Assembly: GCA_000827495.1 (NCBI GenBank)
Contig: KN817629.1
Coordinates: 55,088-119,087 of the forward strand
Direction of reading: 5' to 3'
From: Hypholoma sublateritium FD-334 SS-4
Lineage: Eukaryota; Basidiomycota; Agaricomycetes; Agaricales; Strophariaceae
Length of the DNA stretch: 64,000 nucleotides
This document shows positions 1 through 11,164 of this stretch, in pieces. The notes beneath the pieces were generated by a model. The model saw only the letters and a program-made list of their open reading frames with translations, had not been told where the DNA came from and searched no databases. The first letter of the stretch is position 1. Each line of letters begins with the position of its first letter. Both the position numbers and the translations under genes were made by a program.

Positions 1-1
1 C

Positions 2-822
2 CTCCCGCCGCACCTCGCCGCGCACCTCGCCCCGCCCGTGCCGCGGGGGCCGTTCCTCGAGAGCCTGGCCTCCGGGCAGCTGCTGTGCGTCGCGTACAAC
101 GCGTGCGTGCGCAAGTCGCGCCGGCCGTGGGGGTTCGTGAGCTGGGACGGCGTGCACGATGTTATCGCCCTGGAACAGGCTGCGGCCGCTGGTGGCGGTG
201 CTTCGCCCTCGACTTCTAGCACGAGCACGAGCACACTCCCGATAGCGCCAGCGACACCCGACTCGCGCCCGCACACACCCACGCCGCCGCAGGCCGACGC
301 CGCGACGACGAAGACGTGGACGTTCCGGCGCACGGACAACCTGCGCCTCTGGGCCGGGTGCGCACCCTCTCTTCCTTTCTCACGAACTCACTCAATGACT
401 GACACCCTCCTCACAGCGCGCTCAAGCTCCGGTACATGCTCCCCATCCAGCTGCCCCCCGCGCCCGCGCCCTCCGGCGTGCCCGCGCGCCAGCCGCTCGC
501 GGCGCTGATTGCGAGCTCCGGCGCGGCCCCGAGCGCCCCGTCGACCCCTGCGCGCCCGCGGACCCAAACGCCCGCCGCGACGCCCGCAGGCACGCCGCTG
601 CCGTCGCCTGGATTTGGGCCCGGCGCGCGCTTCGCGCCGCAGCAAGGTCAAAGCCACAGCCAGGTAGGGCTTGCGCGCGCCGACCGCGCCCCGCCGATTG
701 TGTTCGACGCAGGCGCGATCGCGCGGAAGGACGAGAGCACGCGGTGGGACGAGATGCTCGAGGGCGTGCTGTGCGCGTGGGTTGCGCGGGTCGTGGAGGA
801 GCGAAGGGTGTTTGAGGCGTAG
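2..822 (+). CDS. 3' end of a conserved fungal protein, CH-domain-like (partial)
   Basis: The gene enters from the left edge, so its start is missing. Two exons are visible, 2-357 and 417-822, joined by a 59-bp GT-AG intron (358-416). Splicing restores the run LRLWAGALKLRYML, which supports the junction. The conserved part (ESLASGQLLCVAYNACVRKSRRPWGF, read as shorter motifs GQLLCVAYNA and SRRPWGF) looks like the end of a calponin-homology-like fold. Low-complexity Ala/Ser/Thr/Pro segments follow. The C-terminus is a charged helix ending ARVVEERRVFEA before a TAG stop. What is seen is a real spliced coding end. The CH-like assignment is an inference from motif spacing and is weak; a function cannot be given from this fragment. 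Confidence 0.7.
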
Positions 823-1267
823 GCGGTGCTAAGGGCGATTTCAGGAGGGAGGAAAGCTGTCGAAATCTGTTGTGTGCGATACCCCCAGCTTCGTTCGTTC
901 GTGCTCGAAGTGGACTTCGTCGTGGATGTTTTATTTATTGTTCTGTTGTCTGCATATGCACGCCTATTCTATACCCGTCTACTTACATACATGCATCCTA
1001 CTCCTGCTACCACCCCCGCCAATGGAATGTATTATTAGTATACGCGCGATCGTGCTGTCGAATATTCGTCCCTGCTTTACGCGTTACGTATCCTCCTCAC
1101 GTACTGGAGAACGCACTTTGCGACATACTCTTGAAGTATAATATATAAGGCCTTGAGGATTCATCAAACGGGATGCATTTGGTTTCTTCCGCTATTTTGC
1201 ATGAAAGGCTTCGCTAAATTTCTACCCCAAGAATGCACTGAGTGACCTTGATACATCAGTGCATTAT
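823..1267. other. Intergenic, no gene seen
   Basis: This stretch holds the 3' flank of the partial gene and the distal flank of the minus-strand gene to its right. Short open frames here lack coding character. No repeat, RNA gene or clear regulatory motif was recognised. Confidence 0.5.
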
Positions 1268-1343
1268 TCATGACTGTTGTGTTAGTAGAGGGTCATCGAT
1301 CATCCTCATCCTTCGAAAATCTTCTCCGTGTAAACTTTTCATT

Positions 1344-1353
1344 CGGGCCTTCC
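1344..1353. repeat. Left target-site duplication (10 bp)
   Basis: CGGGCCTTCC lies directly outside the left inverted repeat and is identical to 2199-2208. Confidence 0.75.
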
Positions 1354-2198
1354 AATGAATCTGGGAACTGGAACGAGCGCCGGTCATGACCGGCGATCAC
1401 GACCGGCGGCAACTCCCGTGTCGCACCGCCAGTGCGTTTCTGCACTCTCCTGGCCAATTCACCGCCTAAGTCAAGTCCTGCACGAGCAGAAGAACTCGTT
1501 CGTTACCTCCGTCCATCGATGCTTCCGAGACGCATGGCGNNNNNNNNNNNNNNNNNNNNNNNNNNNNNNNNNNNNNNNNNNNNNNNNNNNNNNNNNNNNN
1601 NNNNNNNNNNNNNNNNNNNNNNNNNNNNNNNNNNNNNNNNNNNNNNNNNNNNNNNNNNNNNNNNNNNNNNNNNNNNNNNNNNNNNNNNNNNNNNNNNNNN
1701 NNNNNNNNNNNNNNNNNNNNNNNNNNNNNNNNNNNNNNNNNNNNNNNNNNNNNNNNNNNNNNNTGGGCGTGACGGTGCCGCTCATGTCGCTCTGGGCCGC
1801 TTCAAAACCAGCCGGTGAAGGGTGAGCTCCTCATTCCCGGCTTCGTTCCCCACTGTATGGAGGGCCCCCCATATCCGACTTCGCTCCCCGCTGTGTGATA
1901 ACCGACCATACGTCAACGCTGCATCACAATCGCGTCACGAACANAACGCCTTATACGCAGGAAGACACCCTCCTGAGTCCTGGGCCACTTCTCAGAGTGC
2001 AGGGAAGGCTCTGCGTCCTAGGCCTCCCTCCCCAATGGACACTGCATACTACTACGTACAATAAGTTCATAGAATGTATATTTATTTCATTGTTAAAATG
2101 CGATGAGCTTGGGAAACGCGCTGTTGAATATGCTTAGGGTCATCGCCGGGAATTGCCGCCGGACATGACCGGCGCTCGTTCTAGTTCCCAGATGCCCT
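1354..2198. mobile_element. Short TIR element (MITE-like, possibly MULE-derived) inserted in a gene
   Basis: The ends form an imperfect inverted repeat. The left end (from 1354) and the reverse complement of the right end (from 2198) share CTGGGAACT-GAACGAGCGC and CGGTCATG-CCGGC, about 36 of 41 positions. The left end then has a 13-base insertion before the repeat resumes. The element is flanked on both sides by the same 10 bases, CGGGCCTTCC. It is 845 bp long with a 224-base assembly gap inside (1540-1763), so any internal coding capacity cannot be judged. The visible interior encodes nothing recognisable. A target duplication of 8-11 bp is typical of Mutator-like elements, so a non-autonomous MULE is the best guess, but no transposase is visible to confirm it. 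Confidence 0.75.
1540..1763. other. Assembly gap (224 N)
   Basis: A continuous run of N inside the short inverted-repeat element. Its real length and content are unknown. Confidence 0.98.
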
Positions 2199-3372
2199 CG
2201 GGCCTTCCTAGCCATCTTTGAAAGACTGATTCTCAACTCAAAGTCTCCGAGGTCTGGTTCGACCACTGGCAGGTCAGCTATTCTCTGCCTCTCAATAGAT
2301 TTTTGGACGGCCTTGATGATATCGGGGTATGGAATTCTGCCGAATATTTCGCCGTCCTGCCAACAATTTGCGGGTTGCCGTTCTAGGTGACGCATGTCGA
2401 GGTTGTAGATGGGGATGGAGCCCGATGACCTTGAAACTCCCCCCCTAGTGTAAATCTAGAAGGCTATAAGAAAACATGTCGATAACGAAGGTTGAAAGGA
2501 CTCACCACCGTTTGCTTACTTTCGACAGCTTTCCAAGTATAGATAGATAGTAGCCTCATCATCATACATGTTGAAGGTGAAAGATTTTGCAGGAATGTCT
2601 GTGTTTTCGTCGTCCTCGTCATCTCCTCGCTGCACAACACCACAATTTGCCCTCTCCAAGTCTTCGGGGGTTGCGTCTTTGGTGGTGTGGAAGTCTGAGA
2701 GCTCCCAGCGGGACACAGCGATCTTCTCCAAGACCCGGTCCTGGTCGGCCGGTCCATAATCGACGCAGATCCCGATGACAATACATATCATGCCACAAGA
2801 AGCAGCAATCCAACGACCACAATCCTTGGCCAGTTTCTTTGCAGTTTCGTTCAGCGAAATTTCCCACACCATGGTGGGGTTTGACAGGATCCTGGCCATT
2901 TCTGAGATGGTCTCGACGCGCAGTGGGGGTGTTTTATCGTAGAACGAGGCATGTCGTGACTTCACCGTGCCGTCATTAATCTTAATATCACCCGCGCCCC
3001 CATAGGAAATGCTGTTTTTCTGTTCTGGCGTCAAATTGCTATTGAAAGCCTCCAACAGGTCATGCACAATTTCACGGGTGTGGAGAGGAAATTTGACAAT
3101 AAGACGTTGGTCCGTAGGATTATATTCTACTCTGTAGTATATTCAGTATGGGACTGTGCAGTCAGATGTTATCCGAAGACACACCGTATATTATCCCAGC
3201 AAGGCTCTTGCTCGTAGAGCTGAGAAAAAAGCTCCGGGGACACATTCTCGAATTCTGCGTAGGTTTCGTCACGTTCAGAAACGGCTTCAAGCCGCTCCGC
3301 AATTCTGTTGTATAAATCAATTGCCTCAGTAGATGCTTGGGGCGTTGACTGGGACTCCTCCACCAAATCCAT
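2093..3372 (-). CDS. Uma2/PD-(D/E)XK nuclease-like hypothetical protein, 3' end altered by a TIR element
   Basis: Three exons on the minus strand, 3372-3185, 3131-2520 and 2444-2093, give 383 residues as assembled. The pattern resembles the large agaricomycete family of restriction-endonuclease-like (Uma2-type) proteins: an entry motif NIRVEYNP, then RLIVKFPLH, then PTMVWEISLNETAKKLAKD and a hydrophobic strand IVIGICVDYG. The acidic residue expected in the conserved S-x-P-D-x-S-F motif seems replaced (SRHASF), so catalytic activity is doubtful. The last exon runs into the inverted-repeat element at 2198, and the final ~34 codons and the stop come from the element. Removing the element and one target copy restores an open frame to a TGA at 1268-1270, with total exon length divisible by three. 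The family call is an inference from motif order. Confidence 0.6.
2199..2208. repeat. Right target-site duplication (10 bp)
   Basis: This is an identical copy of CGGGCCTTCC directly outside the right inverted repeat. It lies inside the last exon of the minus-strand nuclease-like gene. Confidence 0.75.
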
Positions 3373-3743
3373 AGGTTGAGAATTTGAGTTGTAGTAAGCG
3401 TGGCACAACCAAGGCACAACGATGACCAAGCCTATCGGAAACAGAACACTTTAGGGCGACAGAGAAGAAAACGGAGGCAGGCCTGCAAAGAGGTTAATGA
3501 AGAACTTTTAAGTACCTTCTGGGGAGGAGGGGGGTTCAAAGGAGAGATGGTTGTTATATCGGCTGGCTAGGGATTGAATTCAAATTGAAGTTGAGTTAAA
3601 CTTATGGTTGAACTTAGAAATCACCAGCGACAAGTGCTTGCCTGTATTTGGCAACACGCGATCCTCGAGACGGGTTTTTCTTGCGTTTTTTCCGAGTTTT
3701 TCCCAAGGTCGTATCAAGGTCGTATGGCAAGTACTTATATATA

Positions 3744-5954
3744 CTACAAATACATCGTACGAAGTGTCATCCCATGGCGGTTCAATTGGTCTTTGGGAAT
3801 TCGGAACGAGCTATTATTATGGAAAACAATGTCGAATGTTAAGTGGTGACCACTTCTTCGGAATTGAACACCTTCCTGTATTTTCCATTCATCAAAAGGT
3901 TCATGAGGAATCAATTTTACAGCCAAGCAGCGGCCATTTTCTGGTAGCAGGACCTCTGTTGCCTCGTCCGCAATATTAAGCACGGCGAAGGTATGGACAG
4001 TAGCAGGACTCCGGAAGTTCTTGCCGCTGAACAAATCACCATCAAGTACTTTGTATATGTAGTTCCTGAAGCTAGCATTTCCCGAGTCAAAAGTGGCAGA
4101 ATAACCACCTTTCGGAGAAAAGGCATTATCCAGACGCTCCTCTACTAGATTGGACGGCATCAGGAGCACGGGAACGCAGAGGCCTATGTACGACAGTGTA
4201 ATTGGCCAGGATGAAGGATGAAAGTGTATGTTGGTGTTGGTAGAAGATAAATGCATATATGCGCGTGGGCTTCTAGGGATTAACGTGCTAAAGGAAACAT
4301 TGGGATGGAGGCTGAAGTTGAAGCTGGCAAGCCTATTCGCGGAGGCGGATTCGCACCAGTTAGTGATCTCCAGCTTTGACACAGATGTTAATTTGGAGCT
4401 CAGAATCTCTTTGACGAGACGGAGGAATGCGTGTTCTGCGCCCTCTCCATATCCCGTTGGCATGCTGATGTTGAATATGCCCATGAGCGAATACGCAGTG
4501 TCCTCCTCGCGTGTGACTTCTCGAGCCGCCGCCCACTGCATCTTGCGCCAGATTGGCACAGAATCAAGATACGGAGAACGAGACAGCTCGTTCTCGTTCA
4601 AGCCAGTCGCAGCACAGATCTTAGACACTAGAGGAAAATGCGATTTGTCGGACTCTTCAGCAAGACTATTGGATAGCGCCGTCCAGCTTTTTGAAAAGAA
4701 TTTGATACAGTGTGGAGCGAGCAGTTCCTGGAGTGTCCAGCCGCGAGTGAACCACCTGTCTTTTTCCATGTCATACAGTGATGTTGTTTCCGCCAGATAC
4801 GCGATGCAAACCTCGGCCCCTTTATACCACTTGAACATAGAGCGAATCGACTCATCGAGTTCCGCGCTGCTTTCCTTGTTAATACACACAGTATCCATCC
4901 AGGCCAGACGCAGGCCGTACTGTGCGGCTACTTCGCAGAATTTTGCCAGCTTGTCGTATCCAGGGGACTGTGTGTCAAGCGGCGCCGTGTGGTCTTTCCA
5001 CTCAGAATAGGTGACCTCGCCTCTTGACAGCCAGGTGTGGGACAAGATGGCGTATTTCTCAAACGGGTGGTAATACGGGAGCCGTAGGTCGGTAACAGAA
5101 TTCAGGTCAGACAATATATAGTCCATGACTTGCCATTTCTCGACGAGTGTAATTCCCTTTCCGTCCTGGTCAAACATGAGCAGGCGAATAGGCATATTAT
5201 TGAACACCGTGTCGCGTGCTTTGGCGATGATTCTCTCGACCAGATGTTGTCTTTTCGTGTCCGCTTCTGCGTCAATTATGAGCGCCACTGTATACATTGT
5301 ATAGTACGCTTCAGCACTCACCTGTGACAATGAGGCCAAGGCCACTAAATTCCCACATATGCGCATCCCATCCTTCAAGTGGTTGAACATCTTTGGAAGT
5401 GTCCAATCCCACTACATCCAAGTCGCCACTGTCAGGAATGGGAGGGTCACATCGCGACGACACGCCTTGAAGTTGGTCCAGATTTCCAGACGACTGCCGC
5501 ATCGTCTGCTGGCCGTCCGAAGAATGTACAAGAGACGCAGCAAATCGTTTCATCGCAATGAGCAGATCTTGTCCCTCAGTTGTGAGCCCAGACCCGGGAG
5601 AAGCTGCGCCATACGCAGAACGAGTCGGCTCTTCCGCCACCGGGTGACCAGGGATATGTGAGGGGTCTATACCGATACCTACCAGGAATAAGTATTGAGC
5701 ATCAAAGGCGCGTGCCACTGGTGACGGTGCAGATGCTCACCTGGCGCCGTCGTATCCGCCTGTATTGTAGAGACAATAAAGTCGGCGAGCACTGCGATAA
5801 GCGTCTGGCCCACGGCGTCTGTCAACACGGCGGCGATGAGATAATCTTTGGATCGGGAAATGGTGTTCGCACCTTGCCCAGACACTCGGTCGTTCCTCGC
5901 TGCTATGGCAGACACGATGTCCACTGCTGCCGTTTTCTTCGCTAAGCGCTCCAT
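3744..5954 (-). CDS. HET-domain (heterokaryon incompatibility) protein
   Basis: Three exons, 5954-5741, 5678-5322 and 5266-3744, encode 697 residues from an ATG. The HET domain spans about residues 260-410. It shows KYAILSHTW, LRLAWMDTVCIN, IRSMFKWYKGAEVCIAYL, DRWFTRGWTLQELLAP and the later EDTAYSLMGIF. These are the standard blocks of basidiomycete HET proteins. HET domains take part in allorecognition and cell death after hyphal fusion in ascomycetes; in basidiomycetes the role is mostly inferred. The first ~240 residues are poorly conserved, with a hydrophobic stretch at DYLIAAVLTDAVGQTLIAVLADFIV. No NACHT or WD40 region follows. It lies about 370 bp upstream of the nuclease-like gene on the same strand. 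Splice phases agree at both introns (62 and 55 bp). Confidence 0.88.
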
Positions 5955-6777
5955 GGAGGCAGTATCGATGAATTTGATGATCTTTCAAGGAATGAAGATG
6001 CTACACGGGATGTACTTAGTACGGTGACTAAGTTTTGACGAAGAACCGCAACTCGAAATTTCCGACATTTCCGTGTACAACCTCATCACATGCACATTCT
6101 TCCCGCGCCCCACAAGCGCCTTCAGCTTGAATCTTGCCTGCATATCCTATCCTTAGAATTATAAATGCCCCGGGGTCCTGTGAAACGGGGTGAAGGCAGC
6201 ATCTAGCGATCCTCGCAGAGGGTCTACGTGCATCTGTCAAGCATTATGCGAACGCAGACATCATGCGGAGGCTGCCAGCCTCGTGTGTACATAAGTTGCA
6301 CCAGGGCAGGGCACACAACGACGTGGTGATATACATGAAGTACTTGTGTATGTACGTGCTGAAATACCAGCGTGCAGACAAAACAGAGAGAAAAAGGAAT
6401 GGAACGGGGAGAACGAGAACAGCGCAAGCGGTGCGCAATAAATAGTTCCAATTGAAAACGCAATTGAGCGAAGGGCTTCAGGCGACGGGGCGCGAAACAC
6501 ATGGGCTGTACTGCTTGTGTGCATACCATGCGGTGGGGGCGAGAGAAGAGGGGGAAGGAGGGGCATACAATAAAATTATGGCTAATCGTACGGGGCAAGT
6601 CAAGGTCAAGCAGCGGGCGGCGAATGAAATAGGGAACACGGGCGGATGGTTGACGCGGTGTGGTGCGTACAGGTGAAGGCGAGTATTAAACAGGGTGGAG
6701 GGACAAGTGTGAAACGCGGAGGAGGCGGAGCAAACGATTGGAAAGAATGAACGAGTGAGATGGGCGATTGGGGGAGC
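5955..6777. other. Intergenic, no gene seen
   Basis: This is the 5' flank of the HET gene and the 3' flank of the TFIIS gene. Open frames on both strands are low-complexity or short and unsupported. Confidence 0.5.
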
Positions 6778-8095
6778 CTATGAGAATTTCCACCTGAAGA
6801 GGGTTAGGGTTAGGAGATAGAACAAGGGACAAGGGAGGAGGCGCACTTGTTTTGGCATACTGTGCAGCTGCCATGGGAAAAGTGAGTAAATAACATAGAG
6901 AGAGGAATTGACAGAGAAGCACGTACGTGACGAATGTCTGCGAATAAAAAACCATCGTTAGCATCAGGTGCCAAGAAACAGAAAACAGAGAGAAATGTGA
7001 AAAGGGGGAGAAGGGAAGGAAAGACGTACAGTCATCGGCTCGTCCGCGCTCCGCGTCTGCTGCTGGCGGTAGACGCACTTGCGCTGCTTGCACCGTGAGC
7101 ACTGGAACGCGTCCGTCTCGGCCTGCTTCTCTGCCGCCGACAGCGACTTGAAAAAATTCTCTTCTTGAATCTTCTTGTCCGCCGCCTTGCGCTCCTCGGA
7201 GGCCATGTCCTGCGAGCTGTTCGTCAGCCCTCGCCACATCCAATGTCAGGACGAAAACACGCACCTGGCTGCTCATCTCTGTAAAGCGCTCCGGCGCGAG
7301 GCTCCCGTCGACGATGCTCGCGCGCAAGTTCGGGTTGCTCTTGTCCTTCAGGTTCACGAACAACGAGCGGATCTTGCTCTTGTACCCCGTGTTCGCGCCC
7401 CCGTTTGCGCTGTAGACGGCTTTCTCCACGGCCTTTGCTTTACCAAGCACAAGCTCGATCGCTGGATTCACACCGTCAGTTAGTCAATTGGCTCTGACAG
7501 AGAGGAAGAAAGGAGAAACTCACGGGCAGTCGCGTCGCACGCGAGCGCATCGTAGATCATCTCGACACACCGGTCGCGCGTAGTGTCGCCGGTCGCTGCC
7601 TTCACCCCGTCCGCCTTCGCCGTCCTCAGCACCGTGCCCGCACCTCCCGGTGTCACCGGCGTCGCACCCCCGGTTTTCTTGTCCGCTGCTGCCGCCGGCG
7701 TGGCGGTGGGCGTCGCCCTGGCTTTGGCCTTCTCGACGGCGGTCTTCCAGTGCTTGACGACCTCCTTCGCGAGATCGGCGACGGGCTTCGCCTTGTGCAC
7801 GCGCAGCTTGCCGACGGCGAGCCCGATCTTGCTCTCCTGCGCGGTGCGATGCGGGCTGATTCAGCGCCGCGAACAATGATACAGGAGAAAAGAAAACGGG
7901 CAACACCTACCCTTAGTATTGCTTCAGTGACATGTTTGTGCTTGAGTGTCTCGAGGATTGCGATGACCTCCTGGGAAATACGGAAAAAAAGGTATCAGCG
8001 GACATGACGGGTGCACGGAAACATGCACATACCTGGTCGTTCGCCGCGCTCTGCAGCTGTTTCACGGTCTTTTTGAGCTCTAACACGTCCGACAT
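6778..8095 (-). CDS. DST1: Transcription elongation factor TFIIS
   Basis: Eight exons: 8095-8033, 7970-7911, 7836-7524, 7461-7265, 7209-7030, 6937-6927, 6867-6847 and 6793-6778, for 286 residues. TFIIS binds RNA polymerase II and stimulates transcript cleavage to rescue arrested complexes. The N-terminal LW-type domain (residues ~1-80) has EVIAILETLKHKHVTEAILR and VADLAKEVVKHWK. The central domain has IRSLFVNLKDKSNPNLR. The C-terminal zinc ribbon uses C248, C251, C276 and C279, with the catalytic acidic pair D267-E268 in RSADEPMT. All key residues are present and the length is normal for the family. The ribbon is split by an 11-nt microexon (TFVT) and a 21-nt exon, both needed to rebuild TFVTCTVCQNKWKFS. 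It is divergent from PRP46, with a 544-bp shared upstream region. Confidence 0.95.
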
Positions 8096-8639
8096 GCTGT
8101 TGGAAAGGTCTACAGATGCTGCTATCGACGCTATGGATGGCTATTACTCCTTTCTGCAGCTTTCCTTCACTGGGCGGGGCTCTGAGTCTCTGATGCACGA
8201 TGTGGACCGGAAGACAAGACGATAAACACACGCCTGGGGGCGGCGGGGCCGTTGCCAAACACGACCAAGCACCCGCTCGCTGTTCCAATTTGCCACAATG
8301 CAAATGATGCATTCAACCTCAACGCCGACGACACTCTCCTTCAAAGAGCCGACATAAAGGCTGCCTCTCGCCTGCTCCACTCTCAGAACATAACATGACA
8401 TCAACAGCCGCGCTGCCCGCTCTCGAGTCGCTACACAGGCGGAGCGCAAAACGCACACGGGACGTATTTGCATTCGAGTCGGGTGATGCGCTGGTTGAGG
8501 AGGAGTCCAGGTGCGCTTGAATATCTTCCGGGGAGGTGGTACTACTGGCTGAGCCACTCTGTTTGATAGCGCAAGAGTCCGACTCGCTGTCAAAATTCGC
8601 GACGAATACCGCGATTTCCAGGAGCTCCCGACAGCGCTC
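8096..8639. promoter_or_regulatory. Divergent promoter region between TFIIS and PRP46
   Basis: The 544 bp between the two start codons must hold both upstream regions. No specific element such as a TATA box was identified with confidence. Open frames here overlap on both strands and look non-coding. Confidence 0.45.
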
Positions 8640-10013
8640 ATGGCACAGCAAGGGCCAGTAGGCCCGTCACGGCCGGTCTCTACGCGGAAGTTGATAGCAT
8701 CAGGAGGTAGGTCAATTCACCATCGTCGAAGCTATATCTAACTCAAAGCACACAGACATCGACTCCAACACCTCACGGATGATCGCCACGATAGACAACA
8801 AACCACAAGCCCAACCCTCTACCCTCGCCTCCTCCACAAAGCTCTCGCAAGCGCTTGCGCTGCACAAAACAACGCGGACAGTCAAGCCAGAGTACCACGC
8901 GCCTTGGAAGCTCGTACGCGTGATCTCGGGCCACCTGGGCTGGGTGCGCAGCGTAGCCGTCGAGCCAGGGAATAAGTGGTTCGCGACGGGCGCGGGCGAC
9001 CGCGTGATCAAGATCTGGGACCTCGCCAGCGGCGAGCTTAAGCTTTCGCTGACAGGGCACATCTCGACCGTGCGCGGGCTCGCGGTGTCCAACCGGCACC
9101 CGTACCTCTTCTCGTGCGGCGAGGACAAGATGGTCAAGTGCTGGGACCTCGAAGCGAACAAGGTCATCCGGCACTACCACGGGCACCTTTCGGGCGTGTA
9201 CTCGCTCTCGCTGCACCCGACGCTCGACGTGCTCGTTACCGCAGGCCGCGACGCCTCCGCGCGCGTGTGGGACATGCGCACGAAGGCGCAGATCCACGTC
9301 CTGGCTGGGCACACGGCGACCGTCGCGGACGTCAAGTGCCAGGAGAGCGACCCGCAGGTGATCACGGGCAGCATGGACTCGACCGTTCGGTACGCAAACC
9401 TCCCATCTCCACCTCTTCGCATCTGACCGGCGGACATCTTACTTTTTGCTTTTCAGGCTGTGGGACCTCGCGGCAGGAAAGACGATGACAACGCTGACGC
9501 ACCACAAAAAGTCCGTGCGCGCGCTCGCCATCCACCCGACGGAGTACTCGTTCGCGTCCGGCTCCGCGGGCGGGAACAACATTAAGAAGTGGAAGTGCCC
9601 CGAAGGCGCGTTCGTCTTCAACTTTCCGGGGCACAACGCGATCATCAACACACTCTCGGTGAATGCGGAGGGCGTGTTCTTCTCTGGCGGTGCGTGCTTC
9701 TTTCTCTCTGGTTTGGAGAGCGATGTTGATGCAGCGTTATAGCGGACAACGGCACGCTGACGTTTTGGGACTACGCAACGGGCACGCCGTTCCAGAACAT
9801 GGACGACGTGCCACAGCCGGGCTCGCTCGAAGCCGAAGCCGGCGTGTTCTGCTCGACGTTCGACCAGACGGGTACACGCCTCATCACGGGCGGCGCAGAC
9901 AAGACGATCAAGGTGCGTTCCTCCTACACCATCTTCTACCTGCGCCTGCTCGGTGCTGATACATCGCCCACTGTTATCTTCTTGCACAGGTGTACGCCGA
10001 GCAGACGCAATGA
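8640..10013 (+). CDS. PRP46: Pre-mRNA-splicing factor PRP46 / PLRG1 (WD40)
   Basis: Five exons, 8640-8706, 8756-9389, 9457-9689, 9743-9912 and 9990-10013, encode 375 residues. PRP46 (PLRG1 in animals, Cwf1 in fission yeast) is a WD40 component of the Prp19-associated complex of the spliceosome, in the nucleus. WD repeats are visible as [27 protein letters not shown], then [35 protein letters not shown] and TFWDYATG (each shown here in part). A short basic N-terminus and the motif [16 protein letters not shown] precede the propeller, as is usual for this family. Three introns fall inside WD repeats and all phases close correctly. The last exon adds only VYAEQTQ. The length is slightly shorter than many orthologues because the N-terminal extension is short. 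Confidence 0.95.
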
Positions 10014-10424
10014 ACGTTTGCGGGACCATGTATGCTTTGAGCTCTGCCACTTCCTTCCTGTTTGTCTTTGTTTGTATTGTACAACCCAATTATACACCCT
10101 TCGTGTCGCGCGAACTCGCGCAACGCAGCGCTTCCGTTTCCCATCGCGTTCGCCGGTGGCGCACTGGCGCCGCACATCGTCCAGGCAGCTGCGTCCGTTC
10201 GGGCGAAAGACATACGTCATCCGGCCGGTGCCAGCCAGGCGCAGGGCTGCTCTCTTCTCTTCTTTTCTCTGCTCTTCTTTTCCCTTCAAATTCCTTCTCT
10301 GCGAAACAAACATTACCCGAAACGACCGAGGAAGGCTCGCGCCGGGCGGCATGGCCTGAGCAGGGTCTGCGATCTGAGATGGTGTGAATGATCTGTCTCG
10401 GAGGCTCTATGCCTTGCAGTCTTG

Positions 10425-10446
10425 AGTCCCCTGTTCGATCTCGATC
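10425..10446 (+). repeat. SINE/tRNA-like B-box segment, copy 1
   Basis: The 22-base core AGTCCCCTGTTCGATCTCGA plus TC resembles a pol III B box (GTTCGA). The same core is found inverted about 700 bp away. No full tRNA cloverleaf could be drawn. Confidence 0.4.
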
Positions 10447-11142
10447 CCGCCCCATTTAGATGCCGGTGGTTGCCGCATCACGCGCAGGCGCGCGCCGAGA
10501 TGCCTGCGCAAGGCGCGCGTACTTCACCGCTCCCTCTCCTTTGCGCGCATGCGCCTTACCAATTGATAACTGCGCTTATTCGANGCATTCATGCTGAAAA
10601 CAAAAGACCTGGTGTGATAGGATGATTTTTTGAGTGTCCGGGCTGAAGGACGGGACTACGCAATGGCCACATCTCGACGCAGATGCTCGTCCGGACTCCG
10701 CACCTTCATCAATAGTAACAATTATCACGCTCTCATATTTTGTGTACTTTGCGTGGATTCATTTTGGTTACGTCTTGGCTGTATTCTTGTGTAGATCAAT
10801 NCTATATAAAATATATGTCCATTGTCAATTTTTGGAACTTCGGCAGGTTGGTAGTGATTTTATTGAGAAGCGATGGAAAAGTATTGAAACTTTCTATTTT
10901 AACGGCTATTTTATCGAAATGTACTGTATCAAATAAATCACGAGCGCCAATTATTAAACATATGTTCATGTACAACATTTTGTAGTCAACTTTAGATGGT
11001 GCATTAACAGTCAGCACTCCCCCGCTGGTTCAAANAGNGGAGGGGCCAAGGAGGAGGGTGGAATGGACAATACTACATTGGTACACACTGCCTTTTTTGT
11101 GTTTTGCGCCGCCTGCTTGCCGCCAGCCGTTATTCGGCAGCA

Positions 11143-11164
11143 GATCGAGATCGAACAGGGGACT
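11143..11164 (-). repeat. SINE/tRNA-like B-box segment, copy 2 (inverted)
   Basis: On the minus strand this is identical to the core of copy 1 over 22 bases. The motif GCATAGAG/CTCTATGC also lies near both copies. The pair could mark ends of a small element or two independent SINE fragments. Confidence 0.4.

Noticed and set aside
4228..5010. 260-codon plus-strand open frame
   Set aside because: Antisense shadow of the HET-domain exon, which contains all HET motifs in order.
6794..6846. Telomere-like CCCTAACCCTAACCC inside the last TFIIS intron
   Set aside because: Only about two and a half units, and they form the pyrimidine tract before a normal AG acceptor; no evidence of a telomeric insertion.
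8144..8651. Minus-strand open frames of 110-165 codons between TFIIS and PRP46
   Set aside because: They overlap each other in different frames, sit in the shared promoter and show no motif.
10381..10446. Possible tRNA gene on the plus strand
   Set aside because: A B-box-like word is present, but the T stem does not pair, no A box lies at the right distance and no acceptor stem forms.
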